From the NCBI RefSeq assembly GCF_008693185.1, contig NZ_VXKN01000002.1, positions 186,001 through 250,000 on the forward strand: DNA of 64,000 nucleotides, in the 5' to 3' direction. Positions within the stretch are counted from its first letter, which is position 1, and every line of letters begins with the position of its first letter. The translations under genes and the position numbers were made by a program. Under the pieces are notes generated by a model. It searched no databases. It saw only the letters and a program-made list of their open reading frames with translations, and was not told where the DNA came from. Positions 56,258-64,000 of this stretch are shown here, piece after piece. The stretch comes from Acinetobacter qingfengensis. Its GTDB lineage: Bacteria > Pseudomonadota > Gammaproteobacteria > Pseudomonadales > Moraxellaceae.

Positions 56258-59200
56258 GGGGTAACGACTCCTTTTACTTTGAAATCTTTAGTTTGATAAT
56301 CAATTTTACCTGTTTTAAGATTTTTATAATAATGGATCTGCATATTTTGCCCATTCTGCATTTTAATTGAGTTCGTAGTAAATTTCCCCCAATCAGTGAT
56401 ATCTGATCCATCTTTAGTTAATGCTGATACTATGCTTGGATTTCTGATAGGATCTTTCAAATCAATTTTTGTCGAATTATGAATCGCTTTGTCTGTTAGT
56501 CTTCCATCATTGGTCAGTATACCTGCTTGTTTAAATGACAATTCAGTGCGGAGTTTTAATGCAGAGTTGACACTGGCCGCTTTACTGGTGTTAATATCTT
56601 TAAGCGCACTGACAAAGTCTTTGTCTTTTTGTAAGTCGGCTATTTTCTTACTGGCTATGCCATTACCCTTCTTTAGATCGGTACCAACGACCAAGTCAAT
56701 CGCTGCTAGCATACGATCGTAATTTGATGTTCCTCTAGAAAATATACTGTATAAGTCATCAGCCATCCCTAATAATTCATCAGCATTCTGCTTCTTTAAA
56801 GATTCAATAAAATCGCTTTTTGTAAATGATTTATTGGCTTTTTTTGCATTATTAAGAGCATCCAGACTCTTCATTAAAGCCTTACCTGTACCAGTTGCTA
56901 GTTTGATCCATGAATTATTCTGGATTGCTATATCAGCACTATTGGCTGCCGTATTAACGTCGTAACCAGCATAAGCAGAGACAACGCCAGCGACTACTTT
57001 TCCTGTATTTCTTACTTTTGTTTTTTCAATATCATTGTATTCAATGCCATTCTCGGGGTCTGGCATCAAACTCGCTACAACCTCACCAACCGCTGCACCA
57101 ATTGCCCCAGCTTCACAGCTTGCTTTCGTCACTGCTGCCGCTGCACATCCAGCCGCTGCATGCGCTATTTTATGAAGAGCATATTCAAATACATTTGGAT
57201 CAACCTTATCCAAACTTTTGCCAATTTGACTGGAAAGCTCCCCTTGTAATGCGCCTGCTAAACCAGCAAGTAAAGCCGCTTCTAAGTTGTCGCCTAAATT
57301 TCCACCTTTAATGGCCGTTTGTACCAGTGTAGAACTCACTGAAGTCGTGAAGTTATTGATCAGTCGATCAGACAGAAGACTACTATCAGGTTTTAAATCT
57401 AGTGCCGTACCCACCTGACTTAATAATCCAGCTGTTACAACACTAGTTGCAAGATTACGAACAGAATTTTTACTTCCTAAATCTTTTAAGGTTTTTCCGA
57501 TATCTCCACCATTGTTTACCAGACTTACACTTGCTTGGGTTGCAAGTGAGGTGACTGCCGCCTGCGTCATGGTAACTGCTGCACCACCTAAGGTTGTTGC
57601 AGTGCCACCTAAAGCACCAACTACAGCTGCTCCTGCTCCTGCAGTAACCATTGTCACAATCATAACAAGTATGGCAGCCCCAGCTCCCGTCAGCCCTTGT
57701 GATTTATAATCCCAATCCTTCTGTGTCAACAATACTTGCTGCCAGTCTACATCTTTACGATTTACAAATTCCTTAAGGTACTCATTCCCCGGTTGATTCG
57801 ATAACTTGAGAATTTCATCTCTTAATTCTATTTTATTGGCATCTTTTTCGCCGACTGGAACTTGTACACTCAATCCGCCAGCCGCTTTAAATGTTGGTAC
57901 TGTTGGCCCATTAAAACTTGGTAATTTGGCTGTTTCTGTAATTGAACCCTTATCTTGCATACTTTGCCAGACAACACTATTCGATTCTTTTTTTAGTAAA
58001 TCGGTAATCGTAGTTTTCGCTGCAAGTAATTCCAGTTTGCCGCCTGCCTCAATGCTGGCATCTTTTAAATACTCAAACTCTGTACCAACCAACCGTGTAT
58101 CAAAACCTGATTTGGTACCGATATAATCGGCTTTAAGTTTGGCTGGTAATTCTGTTACCTGCGTTCGGGTCGCATTGGTTTTGGAGGTATTATATTTGAT
58201 CCCCGCAAAAGAGGATTTTTTGGTGATATCTACATTACTACTTGAGGATTCCTCTACGGTATAAAAATTAAGATTACCCCCTGATTTGATTGAAATCTTG
58301 CCACCTTCCGCGGTAAATTTGCCCGAATATATATCGATACTCACATCTTTATTTTGCTCTTTACTTTCTATACTGATGTTTTTACCGTTTATATCAACCG
58401 AAGCCGCATCAGCAGAATTGTTTTCAGTCACTGTAGTAACGGTTTTTTTCTTCAGACCACCCCATGACTTCTTCTTATAACTCGTGGTGTTGCGATCATA
58501 ACTTTGCTCAATCGCAGCATCAAACAGAATATTTTTATTCGATTCTATTTTGACATCGCCATTGCTTGCAGTAATACCTGTAGCCTGCATCACCAGATTA
58601 TCACCCGTAGTTTTACCTACAGTTTTGATATTTACACCTTTATCTCCGCTGATGATTGTTGGGCTCACCAATGTACGCATACTGTAATTTGCATCAGTTT
58701 CTTTGCCTTTGTCATAAAAATCAGTATGTCCATCTATAATCATACTGGCAGCAATTGTTTTGGTCTGATTATTTGTGCCTGTAGTTGTCGATGTATATTG
58801 CTCCGTCAATACACCACGAGATTCAAGATTGATTTGTCCTGCTTTGGCAGTGATCTCCGCACCGCTAATTGATAACCCTTTATTTGAGGTAATATTAATA
58901 TTACCTGTATGAGAAATTAAATTACTTTCGGCATGTTCGTAGCCGTTTAAATTATTACTAAAAAATAAAATATACTGAGTTTTCTCTTCTAGAGCATTAT
59001 ACAGTTCCTTATGTTGTGGATGCTTATTCCAATATAATTCTTCTAATTTTAAAATTTCTCTTCTTACAATATCTGCTTCTTCTTTTGGACCTCCTTGACT
59101 CTTATCTGGATAATCTTCAAAATTATATGACATAATTTCTGAAATCTGTTTCGTTTTCTGTGTTTTTTTAGCTAAAAATTCAACATATTCTTTTTGCTTC

Positions 59201-62200
59201 TCCAATTCATCTATCATTTTCTGAATAGCGGATTTTTCCTCATTTAGTTTTAATTTTTTGTAATTAATTTCTTTACTTGTGAAACCATTCTTCACCCCAT
59301 CAATCAATATATCCTCTTTATTCGAGATCATATTAATATCTTTTTGTGCATTCAGTTGTGCTCCCTGAATATCAACCTTGGCGCCTTCCAGGCGAATTCC
59401 TCCCCCAGCAGTATTTAATTTCACCACGTGTTCGGAACCATTACCTGTAGTCCCTGCATAGCCTTTTAAAGTTAATGCACCATTTTTGGAAATCAGTTCA
59501 ATATCTCCAATTGCATTGAGTTTATGAATTTTTGGATCAATGGTTAACGCTGCATTGGTTTGAATGGTCAAATCACCATTAGAGTCTTTTAATTTGGCAT
59601 CACTTTTTAATAAAGCACTGTCTACAGCATTAAAGCTGATTGTGGTACTGGTAGGTGTAATCAGCGCATTACTGGCTTCAAGTGAAATCGCACCACCGGT
59701 ATAACTGGTATTTTGTGTCACATGATCAACACTTGTCATGGACAAAATACCTTTGGCAGTCAATTTACTCTGACTATTTGGTGTCCAGACAGTCGATGTA
59801 CCAGATTCACTGTTTAAATAAATATTCTTTTTGCTATTGAGTGCTATATGTTTATCGCTACTTGCGGTCACATTTTGTAAGCTTAAATGATCTTTGGCAA
59901 ATAGTTCGATATTGCCTTTGGCATTTAAAGTACTGGCTTTAATGGTATTTTTGCCTTCACTGTTTATTTGAATACCATCAGTTGCCGTAAGCGTAGTATT
60001 TTCAACCAGTAAATTTCCTTTGTTGTTTTGCAACGATATATTCTGTCCATTTAATGTTGTTGCAATGATCTTATTACTGCTGGTGGTTTTATCTGTATTA
60101 AGGACCACATCGGTATTTGCTTTTAGATGAAGTCCATTGCCACCAACCAGTTGTATATTACCTTGTGCCGCTGTCAGTGTGGCTGCATTGATACTTACTG
60201 CGCCATCGCCAATAGATCCTAGCGTAATGCCTTTTTGTCCATTTAATACGGTTTTATTAGTGGTTTTGCTTTCTGCTGTGGTGGTTGTCGCGGCTGTGGT
60301 TTGTTGGATGGATTTTAGATTGACATGATCTCTGGCCAACATAGAAATTTTACCGGACGTTGCATTCGCAGTCAGACTGTTGGCAGTGATACCGCCTTTT
60401 AACACTGAAATATTAATTTCATTTTGTGCTGTTAATGCTCGATTGAGTATCAAATCAGCATTTTCTACAGTTAATCCCAAATCTTTTTGTGAAACTAAAG
60501 CACTTTCAAGATTTAATTGTCCTGCCTGTAATTGAATATTTTCTTTACTGGATAATGTTGTTGCGGATAATGTTAACTGATTTTCCGCTTGCAGTTGTAC
60601 TTTACCAGTAATTTGTGGCAACGCCTTTGCTGTATTATTCCAGATCAGATTTCGACCACTATAGCCACTGATATTTTTAATGCTGCTACTGCTATTGGTC
60701 AATGCAAAGTTTAGATTCGCCAGATTAAGATCACCACTGCTATATAAATTTAAATCTTTACCGGCATTTAAAGTCGCACCCTGCAATGTGATATTACTGC
60801 TATTTAGGTCACTATTGCTGGTTTGTAAATTAATATTACCATGACTATTTCTTGCTGCTAATTCTGTTTCTATAATGTTAATTTTATTTTGTGCAGTAAG
60901 ATTTAAATCGTTACCGGCACTCATTAATGCTGCTTTTGCAGAACTAATATTCTCTGTGGCAGAAAGTGAAATCATACCTTTTGAAGTAATACTGCCCTTT
61001 TCAGCCACATTAATATTTTTAGCATCAAGATAAATATCACCTTCTCCATTGGTGGCATGTGTACCCAGATTGCGAATCTGTGCAGTTGAAGCAATATTAA
61101 GGTTACCTTGTGCCGATAGAATCAACGGCGACACCACACCATTATCAATCCGGACTTGATTGGCGGTGATATTTAAATCATTGCCAGCATCAATGCTCAG
61201 GGTGCTTTTACTATTAATCAAACCACTGGAATTAATATTACCATTGCTGCCGCTTTGTGTGGTTTGTACGCTGACCAATCCCTGTGTCGCACTGGTCGAT
61301 TGTAATGTGCCACTATTTTCAATCTTTCCGGCACTGGTCACCACCAGATTATTCACTGCTTTGATGGTTCCGGCATTGTTGACGCCTAAACCTTTTTCGG
61401 TTCCCATCAAATAAATATTGTTGGCATACATGCCACCCAACGCTTTAACATCAATCGCTAAAGTCGGTGCAGTGCCAGTACCGGTTTTTGGGCTAATATT
61501 TTGTAAATCTGCACTGACTGTATTGGCACCGGCAATCACCTGAATATCATTTTTGGCATGTAACTGCGCATTCAATTCCACAGCACGGGCATAGATATCA
61601 ACATAGTTGGCATTGTTATTGTTACCACCTAATCCAAGTGTACTGTTTGCTGGTGCCGAAACCGTTACTTTTCCTTGATCAACAACAAATTGTTGAATAC
61701 TACCATCTGCATTGAGTTGTGGTTTGCCTGTGGTGAATATGGCTTTATTGGCATTGATAAAACCACCACCTTTGATATTAATCCCCGATGGATTGGCAAT
61801 AATCACATCTGCCATTTGTCCAGCCACTTCCAGATTACCTTCAAAGCGTGATGCAGCACTGGAGTTCACCTCATTTAAAATAACTCGGGCTTCACCCGTT
61901 GCCAGAAATGGATTGGCAGCAACTACACCAACGGTTTTAGTGTTTGCTCCGGTTCGGCTATTATTTAAAACAGCACCTTCTGCCAGCACATCAAACTGTT
62001 TATAGACATTGTGCGATACACCATTTTTGGGCGTTTGGATATTCACCACTGGAACTGTGGTTCCGGCAGCATTTTTCCCCGCAGCAATTACCGCACGATT
62101 GGCGGCATTTGCATTATTATCTGCTTGTATTTGCGCATATACTGGCGCCAGTGGCATCCATAAGCTCATACTGGCAACCAATACTTTGACATGCCAAAGC

Positions 62201-62397
62201 TGCTGGAAACTTTTTTCCATTTCGGTTGATGTCTGATACCTTGATGACAAATTACCGATTGCATGGTAATCAGATGGGTGGGACATATCTGCCTGACTTT
62301 GCCCAGATGCCTTACTCTGACTCTTGGCATTTTCGGCAACCGCCATAAACATACAACGTGCTTTGTTATAAATAATACGATAGCGATTCTTGTTCAT
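56254..62397 (-). CDS. cdiA: Contact-dependent inhibition toxin CdiA
   Basis: 2047-aa TpsA adhesin-toxin exported by CdiB. Residues 1-25 are an ESPR (MNKNRYRIIYNKARCMFMAV), and the signal peptide ends at VYA-88. The TPS secretion domain covers ~90-300 (VVAANPFLATGEARVILNEV, VIIANPSGINIKGGGFINAN). A long filamentous repeat stalk runs to ~1580, interrupted at ~1036-1160 by a charged alpha-helical insert. Then come Ala/Gly-rich pre-toxin helices (DIGKTLKDLGSKNSVR) to IQNN near 1824, the VENN-equivalent cut point. The last ~224 residues are the toxin (end: IHYYKNLKTGKIDYQTKDF), type not recognised. Small for a CdiA. Confidence 0.95.
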   Translation of the reverse strand: MNKNRYRIIYNKARCMFMAVAENAKSQSKASGQSQADMSHPSDYHAIGNLSSRYQTSTEMEKSFQQLWHVKVLVASMSLWMPLAPVYAQIQADNNANAANRAVIAAGKNAAGTTVPVVNIQTPKNGVSHNVYKQFDVLAEGAVLNNSRTGANTKTVGVVAANPFLATGEARVILNEVNSSAASRFEGNLEVAGQMADVIIANPSGINIKGGGFINANKAIFTTGKPQLNADGSIQQFVVDQGKVTVSAPANSTLGLGGNNNNANYVDIYARAVELNAQLHAKNDIQVIAGANTVSADLQNISPKTGTGTAPTLAIDVKALGGMYANNIYLMGTEKGLGVNNAGTIKAVNNLVVTSAGKIENSGTLQSTSATQGLVSVQTTQSGSNGNINSSGLINSKSTLSIDAGNDLNITANQVRIDNGVVSPLILSAQGNLNIASTAQIRNLGTHATNGEGDIYLDAKNINVAEKGSITSKGMISLSATENISSAKAALMSAGNDLNLTAQNKINIIETELAARNSHGNINLQTSNSDLNSSNITLQGATLNAGKDLNLYSSGDLNLANLNFALTNSSSSIKNISGYSGRNLIWNNTAKALPQITGKVQLQAENQLTLSATTLSSKENIQLQAGQLNLESALVSQKDLGLTVENADLILNRALTAQNEINISVLKGGITANSLTANATSGKISMLARDHVNLKSIQQTTAATTTTAESKTTNKTVLNGQKGITLGSIGDGAVSINAATLTAAQGNIQLVGGNGLHLKANTDVVLNTDKTTSSNKIIATTLNGQNISLQNNKGNLLVENTTLTATDGIQINSEGKNTIKASTLNAKGNIELFAKDHLSLQNVTASSDKHIALNSKKNIYLNSESGTSTVWTPNSQSKLTAKGILSMTSVDHVTQNTSYTGGAISLEASNALITPTSTTISFNAVDSALLKSDAKLKDSNGDLTIQTNAALTIDPKIHKLNAIGDIELISKNGALTLKGYAGTTGNGSEHVVKLNTAGGGIRLEGAKVDIQGAQLNAQKDINMISNKEDILIDGVKNGFTSKEINYKKLKLNEEKSAIQKMIDELEKQKEYVEFLAKKTQKTKQISEIMSYNFEDYPDKSQGGPKEEADIVRREILKLEELYWNKHPQHKELYNALEEKTQYILFFSNNLNGYEHAESNLISHTGNINITSNKGLSISGAEITAKAGQINLESRGVLTEQYTSTTTGTNNQTKTIAASMIIDGHTDFYDKGKETDANYSMRTLVSPTIISGDKGVNIKTVGKTTGDNLVMQATGITASNGDVKIESNKNILFDAAIEQSYDRNTTSYKKKSWGGLKKKTVTTVTENNSADAASVDINGKNISIESKEQNKDVSIDIYSGKFTAEGGKISIKSGGNLNFYTVEESSSSNVDITKKSSFAGIKYNTSKTNATRTQVTELPAKLKADYIGTKSGFDTRLVGTEFEYLKDASIEAGGKLELLAAKTTITDLLKKESNSVVWQSMQDKGSITETAKLPSFNGPTVPTFKAAGGLSVQVPVGEKDANKIELRDEILKLSNQPGNEYLKEFVNRKDVDWQQVLLTQKDWDYKSQGLTGAGAAILVMIVTMVTAGAGAAVVGALGGTATTLGGAAVTMTQAAVTSLATQASVSLVNNGGDIGKTLKDLGSKNSVRNLATSVVTAGLLSQVGTALDLKPDSSLLSDRLINNFTTSVSSTLVQTAIKGGNLGDNLEAALLAGLAGALQGELSSQIGKSLDKVDPNVFEYALHKIAHAAAGCAAAAVTKASCEAGAIGAAVGEVVASLMPDPENGIEYNDIEKTKVRNTGKVVAGVVSAYAGYDVNTAANSADIAIQNNSWIKLATGTGKALMKSLDALNNAKKANKSFTKSDFIESLKKQNADELLGMADDLYSIFSRGTSNYDRMLAAIDLVVGTDLKKGNGIASKKIADLQKDKDFVSALKDINTSKAASVNSALKLRTELSFKQAGILTNDGRLTDKAIHNSTKIDLKDPIRNPSIVSALTKDGSDITDWGKFTTNSIKMQNGQNMQIHYYKNLKTGKIDYQTKDFKVKGVVTP
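57360..57520. repeat. Pre-toxin direct repeat, copy inside cdiA
   Basis: In-frame part of cdiA encoding LGSKNSVRNLATSVVTAGLL and flanks; matches 52800-52960 without gaps in the same orientation. Confidence 0.85.
58910..59290 (-). other. Alpha-helical insert in the CdiA stalk
   Basis: CdiA residues ~1036-1160 (YKKLKLNEEKSAIQKMIDEL, EKQKEYVEFLAKKTQK, then NLNGYEHAESNLIS) are charged, Lys/Glu-rich and helical, with coiled-coil spacing, unlike the Asn/Thr/Ser beta-repeats on either side. In E. coli CdiA a receptor-binding domain sits in the middle of the stalk, so this is a candidate for that role. Confidence 0.6.
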
Positions 62398-62433
62398 AAG
62401 TGTAATATCTTGTTGATCAATTAAATTTTAAAA

Positions 62434-64000
62434 TCAGTAGAAAAGATTCAGGCTAAAGCCAGTCACCCAGTCTTTTTTGATAGCTTGTGGAGCAATTAGT
62501 CCTCGTCCGGCAAAAACATCCAGATAAAAACTGTTTTGATAACTACGTAAACCAACAACACTCCCCATTAAATAGCGTTGTCCACTGATACTATTGCGAC
62601 CATTGACCCAACCCTGATCAATTCCCAGATACATTTGAGTATTGGGCACAGCCGTATTCAGATTTATTTCTTGTTGCAGAGAATGACCATGATCTCCCGA
62701 TAGCATAAGATCTCCGTCAAAACCACGTACGCTATACCGCCCTCCAATATAAAAACGATCATTTGGAACCAATAATTTGGTGGCATATTGTCCACGCCAG
62801 TTCAGCCGATACTGCGCTGATCTATTCAGTAATAAAAAAGGTAGATTAAAATCGATATCTGCACTCCAAATTGGTGCTCGTGAATAGCCTTCGGCAGCTA
62901 AAGGCTGATCATAAATATCCTTAATTCGTTCTTCTGGTGCTGATAATGCATTGAATGCGCCAGTACCATGTCGATAATCCAGATTGATATCCAATACCCC
63001 ATGACTTAAATATTGACGATGCTGAATACCTGTTGACCAACCTGATGTTTTACGATGCTGTACGCCAATTTCAATATCATCAATAAAATTACGTACTTCT
63101 TTATGATAAAATTTGCCATACAGACTGGTTTTATACTGCCCACCCCGACTTAATAGTCGTGATAGGTTGAAGTTACCCTGCTGACTTTCTCCATGATAAT
63201 TTAATGTTCCATTTGCACCGAGTACTGCCTGTTTATATTGGTATTGATTGAAATTAGCGCTAATATCATAATTTCCTAACGGAAGCTGATAACTGATCAA
63301 ATAACTTTTATTAAGATCATGGTGTAAATCATCCAATGAATGACTTAAATTTACAGAGAAGATATCGCTCAGATGCAAAGGATTATTTAAACGAATACCT
63401 AAATTTCCAATATATTTCCCTGTCGCATCACTTCCTGAATCATCAACAATGACATTAAAATTTACTTTTTGTTGTGGTTGTATTTGTAGAATTAGATCAC
63501 TATATCCTTGTAATTCCTTTTGATTTTCGGTTGCAGCAATGATCTGCATATTCACGGCAAAGGCTCTTTTTAAATTTTCCAATCCCTGTTCTAGCTGTCT
63601 TAGGCGAATAACATCACCTTCCCGAAAAGGCAAAGCTGCTTTAAGCTGTAATGAAGATACAGAATCATCACCCTGTATAATAATTTTGTGTAATCGTCCT
63701 ACCTGTATACTTAAACCTAAATTACCCTGACTTATATCTTGTGGTAAAACAAAAACTTGACTGGTAATAAAGCCTCTTTTTATCAGTTCATTCTGAGCAA
63801 AATAAATTAGATTTTGTAGACTCTGTGTTCCGATACACTGTTTAGAAATTTGTTGTGGATGTTTTTCAATTGCCTCTAATAAAAATTCAAATTGCTTCAG
63901 ATTAATAGAGGATTGACCATCTATTTGCGCAAGTGTGATTTGATCAATTTGCGTACAAGGTTGTTCCGAAACAATGATTTGCTGAAAATTTTGGGAGAGC
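62434..64000 (-). CDS. cdiB: CdiB outer-membrane two-partner secretion transporter (N-terminus beyond window)
   Basis: TpsB/Omp85-type 16-strand barrel that exports CdiA. 521 codons including the stop are present; the signal peptide and start lie beyond base 64000. POTRA 1 (CTQIDQITLAQIDG, LIYFAQNELIKRGFITSQVF) and POTRA 2 (GRLHKIIIQGDD, FREGDVIRLRQLEQGLENLK) precede the barrel. The barrel has the lid-lock motif VRGFDGDLMLSGD near the C-terminal third and ends in GFSLNLFY with a terminal aromatic. cdiA starts 36 bp downstream, so they form one cdiB-cdiA-cdiI operon. Confidence 0.95.
   Translation of the reverse strand, partial: LSQNFQQIIVSEQPCTQIDQITLAQIDGQSSINLKQFEFLLEAIEKHPQQISKQCIGTQSLQNLIYFAQNELIKRGFITSQVFVLPQDISQGNLGLSIQVGRLHKIIIQGDDSVSSLQLKAALPFREGDVIRLRQLEQGLENLKRAFAVNMQIIAATENQKELQGYSDLILQIQPQQKVNFNVIVDDSGSDATGKYIGNLGIRLNNPLHLSDIFSVNLSHSLDDLHHDLNKSYLISYQLPLGNYDISANFNQYQYKQAVLGANGTLNYHGESQQGNFNLSRLLSRGGQYKTSLYGKFYHKEVRNFIDDIEIGVQHRKTSGWSTGIQHRQYLSHGVLDINLDYRHGTGAFNALSAPEERIKDIYDQPLAAEGYSRAPIWSADIDFNLPFLLLNRSAQYRLNWRGQYATKLLVPNDRFYIGGRYSVRGFDGDLMLSGDHGHSLQQEINLNTAVPNTQMYLGIDQGWVNGRNSISGQRYLMGSVVGLRSYQNSFYLDVFAGRGLIAPQAIKKDWVTGFSLNLFY

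Noticed and set aside
59281..62000. CRISPR array or tandem DNA repeat in cdiA
   Set aside because: The repetition is in degenerate protein repeats of the filament; there are no constant direct repeats with unique spacers.
57018..62236. Plus-strand frames inside cdiA
   Set aside because: They are shadows of the repetitive coding sequence of cdiA.

Overview
The window looks like chromosomal DNA of an Acinetobacter species. The DNA is AT-rich. Housekeeping proteins such as MutS, FdxA, AccB/AccC, FumC, AhcY, MetF, MaeB and Cca are of gammaproteobacterial (Moraxellaceae) type, and mutS is followed by fdxA. The large adhesin carries an ESPR-type extended signal peptide. No rRNA, tRNA, CRISPR array, intact insertion sequence or prophage was seen.

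Layout. (1) 1-6.1 kb: accessory genes. They are a membrane-fusion protein running off the left edge with a divergent CecR-like TetR regulator, a second TetR regulator, an arginase-family plus quinone-oxidoreductase pair behind a palindromic operator, a maltose-type acetyltransferase and a truncated PD-(D/E)XK/DUF5655-type protein. (2) 6.1-21.4 kb: mostly core genes. They include a lipoprotein, mutS, fdxA, an M15-like lipoprotein, a citrate transporter, a hydrolase, yaaA, fumC, a GalE-like protein lacking the catalytic Lys, tusDCBE, and aroQ-accB-accC. (3) 21.6-31 kb: a nitrite/nitrate assimilation locus. It has nirB, a NirD-FAD oxidoreductase fusion, nirC and a PP2C phosphatase/kinase fusion on the minus strand, and nasT-nasS divergently on the plus strand. 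Two matching sigma-54 promoters (GG-N10-GC) drive the two arms. The position of a nitrate transporter holds only a short remnant, and no nitrate reductase is present in the window. (4) 31.4-39.3 kb: CalB-type aldehyde dehydrogenase, a MocR regulator divergent from PaiB-like and GNAT genes, a DUF1624-type membrane protein, a YeeE/YedE pair, an Imm10-like protein and a C39-like protein. (5) 39.4-51.5 kb: an S-adenosylhomocysteine riboswitch, ahcY, metF, rsmE, maeB, cca, a PIF1-like helicase, and an exaC-type aldehyde dehydrogenase with a divergent GAF regulator. (6) 51.5-64 kb: a nitroreductase, then a contact-dependent inhibition (CDI) locus read on the minus strand: cdiB (cut by the right edge), cdiA (2047 aa), cdiI, and a 3.4-kb tail of displaced toxin and immunity pieces.

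How the parts work together. The nir/nas locus reads as a nitrogen-regulated system. Sigma-54 gives nitrogen control, NasS/NasT senses nitrate or nitrite and would act by antitermination, NirC brings in nitrite and NirB/NirD reduces it to ammonium. Loss of the transporter, with no reductase in the window, suggests reduction to nitrite use or a split locus. The CDI locus exports CdiA through CdiB and delivers its C-terminal toxin to neighbours, while CdiI protects the producer. Downstream lie an orphan VENN-type toxin with its own candidate immunity gene, a frameshifted toxin end with one or two candidate immunity genes, and a toxin-less pre-toxin fragment. Near-identical pre-toxin DNA at both ends of this tail could serve for recombination and toxin switching. 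This tail, together with an alpha-helical insert in the CdiA stalk, is the most interesting part of the window.
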